A DNA stretch of 64,000 nt, taken from Verrucomicrobiota bacterium. GTDB taxonomy: Bacteria > Verrucomicrobiota > Verrucomicrobiia > Opitutales > Opitutaceae. The stretch's first letter is position 1. Each line of letters begins with the position of its first letter. Positions 1-8,781 of this stretch are shown piece by piece. The stretch is taken from contig JACTNC010000034.1 in NCBI GenBank assembly GCA_014584295.1, forward strand, positions 108,884 through 172,883, read 5' to 3'. The notes beneath the pieces are model-generated. The model had not been told where the DNA came from and ran no database searches. It was given only the letters and a program-made list of their open reading frames with translations. The translations under genes were made by a program, and so were the position numbers.

Positions 1-1817
1 TCCGGATTCTTGATGAACTGTCCCTCATCCAGGACGGCATACCCGAAATTCACGGCATCCAGCAACGGACGATGTTTCCGGAGTTGCGTGTAGCTCGCCA
101 GCCACAGAACGGGTTCCTTGTGTGTCGTGAAGTCGTGATTTGTCTTGAGAACTTCGATGGTCAGGGTCGGAAAAAAGCGGGAGGCCTCCTCTCTCCAAAC
201 GGGTACGACACTTGCGGGGCATACAATCAGATTGGGAAGCCCTTGAACGCTCCGCACGGTGAGCAGGGTCAAGACCTGCAGTGTCTTGCCGAGCCCCATC
301 TCATCCGCAAGCAGTCCATGGCAACCCGTATCACACAGATGCCATAGCCATTCGACTCCACGCTTCTGATACGGACGCAACCACTCCGGCAATGCCCTGG
401 ATTCGGAAACAGGCGACAAAACCTTCTGCCGCCATGCTTCGAGATCCGGGGAAATCGTTAGCTTGAGCTTTGAGTCGTTGAAAAGGGAAAAAATCAGATA
501 GGGTGAAATCGCACCTTCGGTCTGGAAATCGGCGACGTTTTTCTGCCACGCGGTGACGGAGGCGAGCTTCTCAGTTGGCAATGAGACGATGCCCAGGCTC
601 GGGACAATCATCGGATTCGTGCCGCTTCGTGTCACAGCTGCGACTTCCTCGTCGGTGAGCATTCGCTCGCCCGCACGGAATACCCAGCGCAAGTCGAGAC
701 TGCCCGCTCCGGGTCCCTTGCCGCCACGTCGCTCTGCCACCGCCTCGATTTCAATCGAAAGAGGCCCCTGCAACAGGCGAGTACTGGCCTCGTCCAATTC
801 AACGGCAAATGAGCGTTTCCAGGCGGGAAGCGTCACTTTGAGAAAATTTGGGATCTCCACCACCGACGAAAGCGTGTAATCCGCATTTGTCGCGTTGTAG
901 GTGAAGTGCGCTTTGCGCGCATAGGCGGCAAGCCCGATCAGCTTCGCTCGCTCACTTGAGGTAAAGTTGCCAGCTCCACCGACGCGGCCTGATGAACCGT
1001 GAGCGGCCGTCCTGGATTTGTCTCCATTGAGCCAAAATGCCTGGAAAATCAGCCCCTCCGGTCGTGTGCGGAACACCAGAACCAAGGGGCGAGCTGGACC
1101 ACCATTGACCGAGCCTGACGAACGCGAAGGAATACTCACCCGAGCGACAGAAGAAGCTCGTTCTGGCGGGGAGATTGAGAGCGAGGTCTGATTGCTTCGG
1201 CTCAATTGCTCCTCTGATGTCTTGTCAGTCGGCGCCAAGGATGACTTTCCGGCAACACCATGACCATTTGATTGCGAATGATCCGTGCTTTTTGATGTGT
1301 TAAAGTCCGGATCAGGAACCTTGCCAGGAGCAGGCTGCTCAGGTGCAGTTGGCAACGCGGTGCTGATGTCCTCGACCGTTGGTCGCTCGCCTGGCAGCGG
1401 CGAAATTTCATCTGCAACCAGTTCCTCGATCTCGTGTATACCCGCAACTGCCAATGCCTTAGCCACGTCGATATCCGTCGATGAAGATCTCACGCTGAGG
1501 CCATCCGGGCGCCACTCGATGACCGCGTATTCATCCCTCTTTTCCACCCGACGATGCACAATCGCATCCTTGTCCGTGATTTCCAGTTCTCGCACCTCGC
1601 CGTGGCGATAGATCCTGGCTCCCTCATCCAGTTGGCGGGGCGAAAAGGTCGATTCCCATTCGCTCGAAAGCTTTTCAAACCAATACTCGACCGAACGGGG
1701 TGTATAGATTCGCTTGGGACCGTGGGTTTGCATCCAGCTAAAGGGATCCGTTTTAGATCGGATCAATCGCCCGGCAACCCAAATATCTATGCCGAAAAGC
1801 CAACTGTCGGCAAACAT
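1..1817 (-). CDS. SNF2/Swi2-family DNA helicase, partial (C-terminus beyond the window edge)
   Basis: Reading the minus strand from an ATG at 1817 gives an open frame of about 605 codons that runs off the left edge; an in-frame stop lies just upstream at 1860-1862. The Walker A motif DEMGLGKT falls at about residues 505-512 and the DEAD-like box, here LDEGQFIKN, at about 590. Only the first RecA-like lobe begins in the window; the helicase C lobe is missing. The long N-terminal part contains a low-complexity, Ser/Pro-rich stretch at roughly residues 150-270, probably a linker. Family members are ATP-driven DNA translocases. A second, complete SNF2 protein lies at 28398-30872. The exact start is uncertain because no ribosome-binding site is visible; the ATG at 1733 is an alternative. 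Confidence 0.85.
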   Translation of the reverse strand, partial: MFADSWLFGIDIWVAGRLIRSKTDPFSWMQTHGPKRIYTPRSVEYWFEKLSSEWESTFSPRQLDEGARIYRHGEVRELEITDKDAIVHRRVEKRDEYAVIEWRPDGLSVRSSSTDIDVAKALAVAGIHEIEELVADEISPLPGERPTVEDISTALPTAPEQPAPGKVPDPDFNTSKSTDHSQSNGHGVAGKSSLAPTDKTSEEQLSRSNQTSLSISPPERASSVARVSIPSRSSGSVNGGPARPLVLVFRTRPEGLIFQAFWLNGDKSRTAAHGSSGRVGGAGNFTSSERAKLIGLAAYARKAHFTYNATNADYTLSSVVEIPNFLKVTLPAWKRSFAVELDEASTRLLQGPLSIEIEAVAERRGGKGPGAGSLDLRWVFRAGERMLTDEEVAAVTRSGTNPMIVPSLGIVSLPTEKLASVTAWQKNVADFQTEGAISPYLIFSLFNDSKLKLTISPDLEAWRQKVLSPVSESRALPEWLRPYQKRGVEWLWHLCDTGCHGLLADEMGLGKTLQVLTLLTVRSVQGLPNLIVCPASVVPVWREEASRFFPTLTIEVLKTNHDFTTHKEPVLWLASYTQLRKHRPLLDAVNFGYAVLDEGQFIKNP

Positions 1818-1982
1818 CCGCGGCTGTGCACTACATCTGCACAATCCTCTCAGGTATGCTCACCGATCACCTACGAGCGTCCCGCATCGCAGCAAGAAAT
1901 TCTCCGACACCAGTACGGCCATTTCGCAATGGAGACACGCTGAAATCTCTCTCATCGCGTCGACTGACTCATCCTTGAGTAC

Positions 1983-3266
1983 TCAAGAAATTTGTCTTTT
2001 CAGGTATTCAAACGTGCGATCCAGGGCGCCGAGGTTGGCTCGATGCCAGGACCTGGCGGCCTCCGCCATTTCTTCCCGTCTGCGCGCATCTCCTGCCAGT
2101 TCCAATGTGGCACTCACCAATTCCGTGCCACTCCCCACGATCCGAGCTGCATGGCATTGCACAAGGTCTCGGGCAATGGGGCGAAAGTTGCTCATTCCGG
2201 GACCGAACAGCAACGGCTTGCCCATTGCAGCTGCTTCAATCGGTGTCTGTCCCTGGCTGTGGGGCGGAAGGCTCTTACCCACAAAGACGAGATCAGCCAC
2301 GGTGGTCAATCGCCGCAGTTCGCCCGTGGTGTCCGCAAGATGGATGTCGACCTCCCCATTGCTGGGACCTCGCGACCTCACATGGAACCGGAAACCCGAT
2401 TTCTCGAGTTCTGGAATGATTTCTTCCCGCCGTTCCGCATGGCGCGGGACAAGCAACAAGCGGCTCCGCACTCCTTTGCTCCGCATGGCTGTGAGCGCAT
2501 CGAGAAGTGCACGTTCCTCTCCCGGCCAAGTCGATGAACCGAGAAGGACGAAGTCACCGCTCGGAAAACCGAGCGAGGAACGAAGCGCTTCCGTCTCCGC
2601 CGGTGCAGGTGAAGGCATAGTGATGTCGAGCTTGAGATTTCCGGTTGTAGTCACCTGATCCCGACGGAAACCAACATCGCAGAACCGCAGGCGATCCTGT
2701 TCGGAACTGGCGAGAATCTGCCGGACATTTCCAAAAAGCGATTGGACCAGAGGCTTGAGCCGACGCATGCGGCGATGGCTCCGATCGCTGAGGCGTCCAT
2801 TGATTGAGAACACGGGCACACCGCGTCCTCTGGCCTGCGCGAAATGTTCCGGCCACCACTCTCCTTCGGCAAGCACGGCAATGTCAGGCTCCAGGCTTCG
2901 CCACATGCGCGCGGAGAAAAACCATGCGTCTATGGGAAAATATCCGATTGCCACTGCAAGCCTTCCGTACCGTTCCTCCGCCAGCCGGAAGCCCGTACTC
3001 GTCGTCGTCGTCAAAACAATCTCCAACGATTGCTCGGAAGCCAATCGTTCCAGCAACGGACCGATCGCCAGCAACTCACCCACGCTCACGGCCTGGATCC
3101 AAATCCGCTTCACGCCAGACATCTTCGGCGGACAGCGCTTCATGCCGCCAAATCTGTCCGCAAAATGGCGCCCATATCCGCCCCTCCTTCGCATCCTCCA
3201 AAGATAGTAGGGCGCGGCAAGAACGAGGACTGGTAGAAAAATCAGCCGATACAGCCAAAGCATCAT
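1983..3266 (-). CDS. waaA: 3-deoxy-D-manno-octulosonic acid (Kdo) transferase
   Basis: A 427-residue GT30 enzyme that adds Kdo from CMP-Kdo to lipid A at the inner membrane, the first step of LPS core assembly. I chose the ATG at 3266 because it places the usual N-terminal membrane anchor (LWLYRLIFLPVLVLAAPYY) at the start; the frame stays open up to 3332. The family motif AVSVGE is at residues 59-64, with Glu64 at the position of the known catalytic base. EGEWWP, SSTWPGEE and the C-terminal GQTPIEAAAMGKP segment are typical. The presence of this gene supports a Gram-negative envelope with LPS. It lies on the minus strand, back to back with the rhamnose operon. Confidence 0.93.
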   Translation of the reverse strand: MMLWLYRLIFLPVLVLAAPYYLWRMRRRGGYGRHFADRFGGMKRCPPKMSGVKRIWIQAVSVGELLAIGPLLERLASEQSLEIVLTTTTSTGFRLAEERYGRLAVAIGYFPIDAWFFSARMWRSLEPDIAVLAEGEWWPEHFAQARGRGVPVFSINGRLSDRSHRRMRRLKPLVQSLFGNVRQILASSEQDRLRFCDVGFRRDQVTTTGNLKLDITMPSPAPAETEALRSSLGFPSGDFVLLGSSTWPGEERALLDALTAMRSKGVRSRLLLVPRHAERREEIIPELEKSGFRFHVRSRGPSNGEVDIHLADTTGELRRLTTVADLVFVGKSLPPHSQGQTPIEAAAMGKPLLFGPGMSNFRPIARDLVQCHAARIVGSGTELVSATLELAGDARRREEMAEAARSWHRANLGALDRTFEYLKRQIS

Positions 3267-3422
3267 CAGTTTGTCGCCAGGATTTGCCCTGACCCTTGCC
3301 GGGAGCATCTTTCCACGCCAGACGAATCCCACGGATCATATCCGTTTCTGCCCAAGGCATCCATTTCATGGGTATTCCACCCGTCGCGTTTCGACTTGAG
3401 GCACATTCGGTTCAACCCAACC

Positions 3423-4307
3423 ATGGCTGAGCCTATGATCTACCTGCTCGGCGGTTCCGGATATGTCGGCCATGCCTATCAGCAACTGCTTTCCCGCAAG
3501 GGAATCCCGTTTCGCAATCTGCGTCGCAGTGAGCTGGACTATGCAAATCCAATTACTCTGACCACCGCCCTCAAGGCGGATCGGCCTGAGTTTGTAATCA
3601 ACGCAGCCGGATACACGGGAAAACCCAATGTGGATGCGTGCGAATTGCACAAATCCGAATGCCTCCAGGGAAATGCCGTGCTTCCCGGCTCGATCGCTGT
3701 TGCCTGCGAAGCCGCGGGCATCCCGTGGGGGCATGTGTCGAGCGGTTGCATCTACACCGGCGCCCGTGCGGATGGCACGCCATTCACGGAAACTGACACT
3801 CCCAACTTCACCTTTCGCCAAAACAACTGTTCCTTTTACAGCGGCACAAAGGCGCTCGGCGAGGAGGTGCTTGCCGGGCATCCGAACATCTACGTCTGGC
3901 GCCTCCGCATTCCATTCGATCACATCGACAGCCCGCGCAATTACCTGACAAAGCTGATGCGCTACAATCGCCTGCTCGACGCCACCAATTCGATCTCTCA
4001 ATTGCATGAGTTCGTTGCCTCCACATTTGCCTGCTGGGAAAAGCGTGTGCCCTTTGGCATCTACAATGTCACCAACCCGGGCGAAGTCACAACCCGTGAG
4101 GTTGTCGGGCTCATCCGTAAGAGCGGCGTCAGCAACAGGGATTTTCAGTTCTTCAAGGATGAACACGAATTCATGCAGACCGCCGCAAAGACTCCCCGAA
4201 GCAATTGTGTGATGTCATCTGCCAAGCTCGCGTCCGTCGGCATTCAAATGACCGAAGTTCGAGAGGCCATCTCGCGGGATCTCCGCAACTGGAGGGCTGC
4301 GGCATGA
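3423..4307 (+). CDS. Plant-like nucleotide-rhamnose epimerase/reductase (NRS/ER, UER1-like SDR)
   Basis: A 294-residue short-chain dehydrogenase: dinucleotide-binding GGSGYVG at residues 10-16, catalytic Tyr139-x3-Lys143. It would pass for RmlD, but several blocks resemble the plant bifunctional NRS/ER (UER1, C-terminal half of RHM) much more closely as I recall those sequences: [18 protein letters not shown] (60-77), [27 protein letters not shown] (170-182), GIYNVTNPG, and a late PRSN. Cys109 and Lys177 align with the residues reported to catalyse 3,5-epimerisation in the Arabidopsis enzyme. The gene leads a rhamnose operon that has no rmlC, so it probably performs both 3,5-epimerisation and 4-reduction of dTDP-4-keto-6-deoxyglucose. 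Its TGA overlaps the rmlB ATG (ATGA). An alternative start is the ATG at 3435. Confidence 0.8.
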   Translation: MAEPMIYLLGGSGYVGHAYQQLLSRKGIPFRNLRRSELDYANPITLTTALKADRPEFVINAAGYTGKPNVDACELHKSECLQGNAVLPGSIAVACEAAGIPWGHVSSGCIYTGARADGTPFTETDTPNFTFRQNNCSFYSGTKALGEEVLAGHPNIYVWRLRIPFDHIDSPRNYLTKLMRYNRLLDATNSISQLHEFVASTFACWEKRVPFGIYNVTNPGEVTTREVVGLIRKSGVSNRDFQFFKDEHEFMQTAAKTPRSNCVMSSAKLASVGIQMTEVREAISRDLRNWRAAA

Positions 4308-5383
4308 ATCAAGGTTCGAATATTCTCGTCACGGGAGGATGCGGGTTCATCGGAAGCAACTTCATCCGTCAGCGATTGGGCGAACGCGGGAGCAACGTTT
4401 CCCGGCTGGTCAATCTCGACGCGCTGACCTATGCCGGCAATCCCGCAAACCTCGCGGACCTTGCAGGCGATCCGCGCTACGTGTTTGTCCATGGCGACAT
4501 CGGAGATGAAGCGTTGACGGCACGATTGCTCAAGGAACATGCGATCGACGCGATCCTGAATTTTGCCGCGGAGAGCCATGTCGACCGTTCAATCGACTCA
4601 CCCGAGCCTTTTGTGCAGACCAACGTGCTGGGCACACTTCGACTGCTGAACTCCGCCCGTCGCTATTGGAGCGCCCTACCGTCCGCAAAGAAGGAGGGCT
4701 TTCGATTTCTTCATGTGTCGACCGACGAGGTCTACGGCACGCTCAAGCCTGGCGACGCACCATGGAACGAGGAGTGTCCCTATGAACCAAACTCGCCCTA
4801 CGCCGCGTCAAAAGCCTCCAGCGACCATCTGGTGAGAGCCTTTCAGCACACCTATCATCTGCCGACGCTCACGACCAATTGTTCGAACAACTACGGTCCG
4901 TTTCATTTTCCGGAAAAATTGATCCCGTTGATGATCCTCAATGCGCTCGAGGGCAAGTCCCTGCCCGTCTATGGAGACGGCCAGCAGATCCGCGACTGGC
5001 TGTATGTCGAGGATCATGCCTCAGCAATCTGGCTCGTGCTGAAGAAGGGCCGCGTCGGCGAGACCTATAATGTGGGCGGATTGAATGAGCGTCCTAATCT
5101 GGAAATCGTGAGACGCATTTGCTCCTTGCTCGACCGGAAGAGCCCGCGAGTCGACGGCAAGTCCTACTCCACGCAGATCGCATTCGTGGCAGATCGTCCG
5201 GGACACGACCGTCGCTATGCGATCGACAGCACAAAGATCCGCACGGAGCTCGGCTGGGTGCCCCAGGAGAATTTTGACTCGGGCATCGAAAAGACGGTCG
5301 ACTGGTACCTCACTCATCGCGATTGGGCCGCCGATATTTCTCGCCGGACCTACCAGAGACAAAGGCTCGGCACTGCTTCCTGA
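4304..5383 (+). CDS. rmlB: dTDP-glucose 4,6-dehydratase
   Basis: A 359-residue extended SDR that converts dTDP-glucose to dTDP-4-keto-6-deoxyglucose. The NAD-binding GGCGFIG sits at residues 11-17, followed by the family blocks [20 protein letters not shown] (catalytic Thr-Asp-Glu), PYAASKAS (Tyr/Lys pair), [29 protein letters not shown] and [12 protein letters not shown]. These are essentially diagnostic for RmlB. The ATG at 4304 is fixed by the ATGA overlap with the upstream epimerase/reductase, implying translational coupling. rmlA follows after 9 bases. The operon supplies activated rhamnose or a related deoxysugar for surface glycans. Confidence 0.96.
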   Translation: MNQGSNILVTGGCGFIGSNFIRQRLGERGSNVSRLVNLDALTYAGNPANLADLAGDPRYVFVHGDIGDEALTARLLKEHAIDAILNFAAESHVDRSIDSPEPFVQTNVLGTLRLLNSARRYWSALPSAKKEGFRFLHVSTDEVYGTLKPGDAPWNEECPYEPNSPYAASKASSDHLVRAFQHTYHLPTLTTNCSNNYGPFHFPEKLIPLMILNALEGKSLPVYGDGQQIRDWLYVEDHASAIWLVLKKGRVGETYNVGGLNERPNLEIVRRICSLLDRKSPRVDGKSYSTQIAFVADRPGHDRRYAIDSTKIRTELGWVPQENFDSGIEKTVDWYLTHRDWAADISRRTYQRQRLGTAS

Positions 5384-5392
5384 GGATTTCCT

Positions 5393-6298
5393 GTGGCAAC
5401 CTTCTCTCCCTCCCCCACGACATCGCGACGCGGAATCGTCCTCGCCGGCGGATCCGGAACGCGGCTCTATCCGCTCACCATCGCTGTCTCAAAACAGTTG
5501 ATGCCCGTCTATGACAAACCGATGATCTACTATCCCCTTTCGGTGCTGATGCTCGCCGGCATTCGGGAGATCCTGATCATCTCGACTCCCCAAGACCTTC
5601 CGCTGTTCAAGCGGCTCCTCGGTGACGGTTCGCAGTTCGGCGTGACACTCAGCTACGCCGAACAGCCGAGCCCGGACGGCCTAGCGCAGGCTTTCATCAT
5701 TGCCTCGGATGCCGGGTTTCTCGACGGGAAAGCTCCCTCCGCCCTTGTTTTGGGAGACAATCTTTTCTACGGACATGATTTCCAACGTTCCGTACAGTCC
5801 GCAACAATGCGCACGCAAGGCGCGACGGTCTTTGGGTATCACGTCTCCAATCCGACCGCATACGGTGTCGTCGAATTCGCTCCCGACGGGCGTGTACTTT
5901 CCCTTGAAGAAAAACCCGTGAAGCCCAAATCGAACTTTGCGGTTCCGGGACTCTACTTCTACGATCAGTCCGTCGTCAGTCTTGCGCGTTCCCTCAAGCC
6001 GTCTGCCCGCGGAGAACTCGAGATCACCGACTTGAATCGCCGCTATCTGGAACAAGGCAATCTGCAGGTGGAAATCCTCGGTCGCGGTACAGCCTGGCTC
6101 GACACCGGCACTCACGACTCGCTCCTTGATGCGGCTCAATTTGTCCACGTCATTGAAAACAGGCAGGGACTCAAGATCGCCTGTCTCGAGGAAATTGGCT
6201 GGCGTCAGGGCTGGTTGGATCGCGCCGCTCTCGACGCGCAGATCAAGCGACTCGGAAAGTCTGGCTACGGCGAATACCTGCGCCGGCTCCTAGCCTGA
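5393..6298 (+). CDS. rmlA: Glucose-1-phosphate thymidylyltransferase
   Basis: A 301-residue nucleotidyltransferase that makes dTDP-glucose from glucose-1-phosphate and dTTP. It carries the signature [16 protein letters not shown] near residues 14-29, then [28 protein letters not shown] and the C-terminal [17 protein letters not shown]. The start is a GTG at 5393 with an AGGA Shine-Dalgarno at 5383-5386, which overlaps the rmlB stop; this is one of the few clear ribosome-binding sites in the window. The N-terminus carries about a dozen extra residues (Ser/Pro/Thr rich) before the fold. It is third in the operon and is followed by a glycosyltransferase 19 bases later. Confidence 0.96.
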   Translation: MATFSPSPTTSRRGIVLAGGSGTRLYPLTIAVSKQLMPVYDKPMIYYPLSVLMLAGIREILIISTPQDLPLFKRLLGDGSQFGVTLSYAEQPSPDGLAQAFIIASDAGFLDGKAPSALVLGDNLFYGHDFQRSVQSATMRTQGATVFGYHVSNPTAYGVVEFAPDGRVLSLEEKPVKPKSNFAVPGLYFYDQSVVSLARSLKPSARGELEITDLNRRYLEQGNLQVEILGRGTAWLDTGTHDSLLDAAQFVHVIENRQGLKIACLEEIGWRQGWLDRAALDAQIKRLGKSGYGEYLRRLLA

Positions 6299-6317
6299 GC
6301 GCGTACCCAGATTGCCG

Positions 6318-7289
6318 ATGCCTGCGATCCCCTCGCTTTCGGCAAGTCCCAAGATTTCCTTCGTTGTCCCTCTGTTCAATTGCCTGGCATTGACGCAGGC
6401 AATGCTCCTCAGCCTGCGGGCCACCGTTCCGTCCGGCCTGGATTGGGAGCTCATCTTCATCGACGACGGGAGCACCGATGCAACCCCTGCGTGGCTGGCG
6501 TCGCTCAACGAAGCCAAAATCCGATCTGCACAAAACCCCTGCAACCAGGGCTTCGCTGTTGCAGTCAATCGAGGTGTTGAAATGGCCCGCGGCGAGCTCA
6601 TCGTGCTTCTCAACAATGATCTCGTGCTAACGAAGCACTGGCTCGAGCCGATGCTCGCGGTACATCGTCGTCTCGGCTCCAAAGCGGGTGCCATTGGAAA
6701 TTGTCAGATCGCATCCGGCACGGGCCTGCTGGATCACGCTGGAATCTGCATCAATCTCAAGGGCAAGCCTGAACATATCCGCGAGCGTTGGTCGGGCGCT
6801 CCGATTGATTGTGTCCGCGGATATCGGCGGGTCGTAGCCACAACGGGCGCCTGCTTCCTCATTTCACGACAACTCTGGATCGAACTGAACGGCTTCGACA
6901 CACGGTTCGTCAATGGCTGCGAGGACGTCGACCTCTGCCTTCGCGTCCTTGCTGCGAGAAAAACCAATGCCGTCGCAATGAGAAGCACGGTGATCCATCA
7001 CGTGAGCAGCTCTCCGGGACGCAAACTGCGCGATGAAGTGAACACGTATCGCCTCACGCTGAAATGGCAGGATACCCTCGCGTTTCTTGCCGCGCGCCCC
7101 TGGTGCTGGGATTTCCTATCGCGCGAATGGACCCACCCCAGGGCTCCGGAACGAACACTGCAGGCGGCCTATGCCCTCGCCTTTGGACTTCACGTCTGTT
7201 CTCAACCACCTTCTTCGGCGTTGGATGGCATGGCCGTCGCAATCAAACACGAAATCGCACGCTGGCGCGACCTTGGTCTCGACGGGTAG
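6318..7289 (+). CDS. Family 2 glycosyltransferase
   Basis: A 323-residue GT-A fold transferase beginning at the ATG at 6318. The nucleotide-binding region ISFVVPLFNC, the IDDGSTD motif, and the metal-binding LLNNDLVL segment are visible, and GCEDVDLCLR near residue 205 is the ED-containing acceptor motif of rhamnosyl-type GT2 enzymes. It has no predicted membrane helices. It closes the rhamnose operon and so is a good candidate for using dTDP-rhamnose, but donor and acceptor cannot be read from the sequence. It converges with the ThuA-ankyrin gene; only 6 bases separate them. Confidence 0.88.
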   Translation: MPAIPSLSASPKISFVVPLFNCLALTQAMLLSLRATVPSGLDWELIFIDDGSTDATPAWLASLNEAKIRSAQNPCNQGFAVAVNRGVEMARGELIVLLNNDLVLTKHWLEPMLAVHRRLGSKAGAIGNCQIASGTGLLDHAGICINLKGKPEHIRERWSGAPIDCVRGYRRVVATTGACFLISRQLWIELNGFDTRFVNGCEDVDLCLRVLAARKTNAVAMRSTVIHHVSSSPGRKLRDEVNTYRLTLKWQDTLAFLAARPWCWDFLSREWTHPRAPERTLQAAYALAFGLHVCSQPPSSALDGMAVAIKHEIARWRDLGLDG

Positions 7290-7295
7290 CCTGGG

Positions 7296-8750
7296 TCACT
7301 TTTTCCGGCCTGCTCGATTTGCCAGGCCTTCAAGGTAGGTGATCACGTCCGCGTTCTTGTACTCGCGGGCAATATCCAATGCGGTTACGCCTGGCTTAGA
7401 GCGAATCGTCGGATCAGTTCCTCGCTCAACAAACAGCTTCGCAAGCGTGGCGCTGCCACTGGCTGCGGCCTCATGCAACGGTGTTCCACCGAGTTCACTC
7501 AGGATGTTCGGATCCGTCGGTGCATCGAGAAGCAAACGGGCAATTTCGATCTGGTTCTTGGCAGCCGCATGATGCAGGGGTGTCCATCCTCTGCCATCGC
7601 GCACCGTTGGATCCGCACCTGCCTTCAGGAGCGTCCGAACAGTTTCGACATCACCACGCTCAACCGCAAGGTGCAGTGGCGAGCGCCCGGAGGAGTCCGG
7701 AACCAAGGGACTCGCCCCGGCGCTTAACAGGAGCGCGACAATCTCAGGCTTGCGGCGCAGGATTGCCTGATGCAGCGGTTTCATTCTTGCGCCGACGGCA
7801 CCCGTCACACGCTTGGGGTCCCACGCCAGGTGCCGCTTCACATCGTCGGCGTCTCCGCGTGCGATCGCCTCGTCCAGTGTTGCATAAACCGGTTCGCGAG
7901 GTGGAGCGGAAACAACACCACCGGCCGGTACTTCAAGCCCACAGCACCAGACAAGCGCGTTCAGAACCAGGCGTCGGAAATCGTCATCGTACCAGTTGCG
8001 GTGAAAATGTCCGCCTGTAAAACCGAAACCGCGCGCGCCATGCTCAGTCGTAAAAGTCCAGGCAAGCAGTTGCGGTTCCTTCCGCTCGAGCGCAAGCCGC
8101 ACGATGGGATTCCCGGAGCGTGGACCGTCCTGCCCCAGCGAACCCAAAGGGGGAACTGTACTCAACAGCGGCAGGGGAGCCGGCGGGCGATCTCGAACAC
8201 GAAGATGATAATACCACTCATCCTCCACGCTCAGCGCACCAACGCCGTGTGAAGCGACATTCGTTGCATCCGCCACGCCGTTCAATTTCCAGATGGGATT
8301 CACCGACCAGTCGACCTCGAAACATGCCCCTATCGCATCGAGCAGAAGCGTCCGGAGTTGCGGGTCGTCCTCCGGTGGCTCAAGCGCGAAATGCAGCACG
8401 GCAAGTGCCCTGCCCTTTTCCATTCGCGCACGCAGCCAGCCCCCTTTTCCTCGAGCAACATGCTTTGCCAATCCATCAGAATAGAGGACGATAAGGTCCG
8501 CCCGCTCGAGCGCATCGCTGTCGCCCGGCCATCCCAGCGAGACATCCGCGGCGACACTTAGTCCACTTGTATTCAGCGCACTCGCGAGAAGCCTGGAGCC
8601 CGCAGGGAATTCATGGGCGCCGGGCGCGTGGCTCTTCTCACCCGCGACAAAAAGGATTCGTTTGACGGCGACCTCGGCTCCGCGCAAAGGCGCGATCAGG
8701 ATGAAGGCGCACGCCAAAAGAATGCGCCCGATCAGACGAACGCCTTTCAT
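7296..8750 (-). CDS. Secreted ThuA-domain protein fused to ankyrin repeats
   Basis: A 484-residue protein with an N-terminal signal peptide (hydrophobic LIGRILLACAFILIA, cleavage near LRGAE). Residues about 30-270 form a ThuA-like class I glutamine amidotransferase-type domain: RILFVAGEKSHAPGAHEF at the front, ADLIVLYSDG, GRALAVLHFAL, and GGHFHRNWYDDDFRRLVLNA at its end. Residues about 310-475 are four to five ankyrin repeats with the PLH-A--RG---V--LL-AGADP pattern. ThuA proteins are linked to sugar metabolism but their chemistry is unproven. It sits 31 bases downstream of a Gfo/Idh/MocA oxidoreductase on the same strand, a frequent partner of ThuA. The ATG at 8750 is chosen because it gives a proper signal peptide. 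Confidence 0.85.
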   Translation of the reverse strand: MKGVRLIGRILLACAFILIAPLRGAEVAVKRILFVAGEKSHAPGAHEFPAGSRLLASALNTSGLSVAADVSLGWPGDSDALERADLIVLYSDGLAKHVARGKGGWLRARMEKGRALAVLHFALEPPEDDPQLRTLLLDAIGACFEVDWSVNPIWKLNGVADATNVASHGVGALSVEDEWYYHLRVRDRPPAPLPLLSTVPPLGSLGQDGPRSGNPIVRLALERKEPQLLAWTFTTEHGARGFGFTGGHFHRNWYDDDFRRLVLNALVWCCGLEVPAGGVVSAPPREPVYATLDEAIARGDADDVKRHLAWDPKRVTGAVGARMKPLHQAILRRKPEIVALLLSAGASPLVPDSSGRSPLHLAVERGDVETVRTLLKAGADPTVRDGRGWTPLHHAAAKNQIEIARLLLDAPTDPNILSELGGTPLHEAAASGSATLAKLFVERGTDPTIRSKPGVTALDIAREYKNADVITYLEGLANRAGRKK

Positions 8751-8781
8751 GGCGTTTAAGGAAATGTGATCCGCACCCACC

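Noticed and set aside
1714..2658. A 314-codon open frame on the plus strand
   Set aside because: It lies across the 3' part of the Kdo transferase gene and the start of the SNF2 gene on the opposite strand; composition is Ser/Arg rich and no motif is seen. A GC-driven shadow.
3366..4166. A 266-codon open frame on the minus strand
   Set aside because: It is antisense to the epimerase/reductase, whose motifs are strong, and it has no recognisable domain.
3423..4307. Simple RmlD
   Set aside because: The block pattern and the Cys/Lys pair, and the missing rmlC, favour the bifunctional epimerase/reductase.
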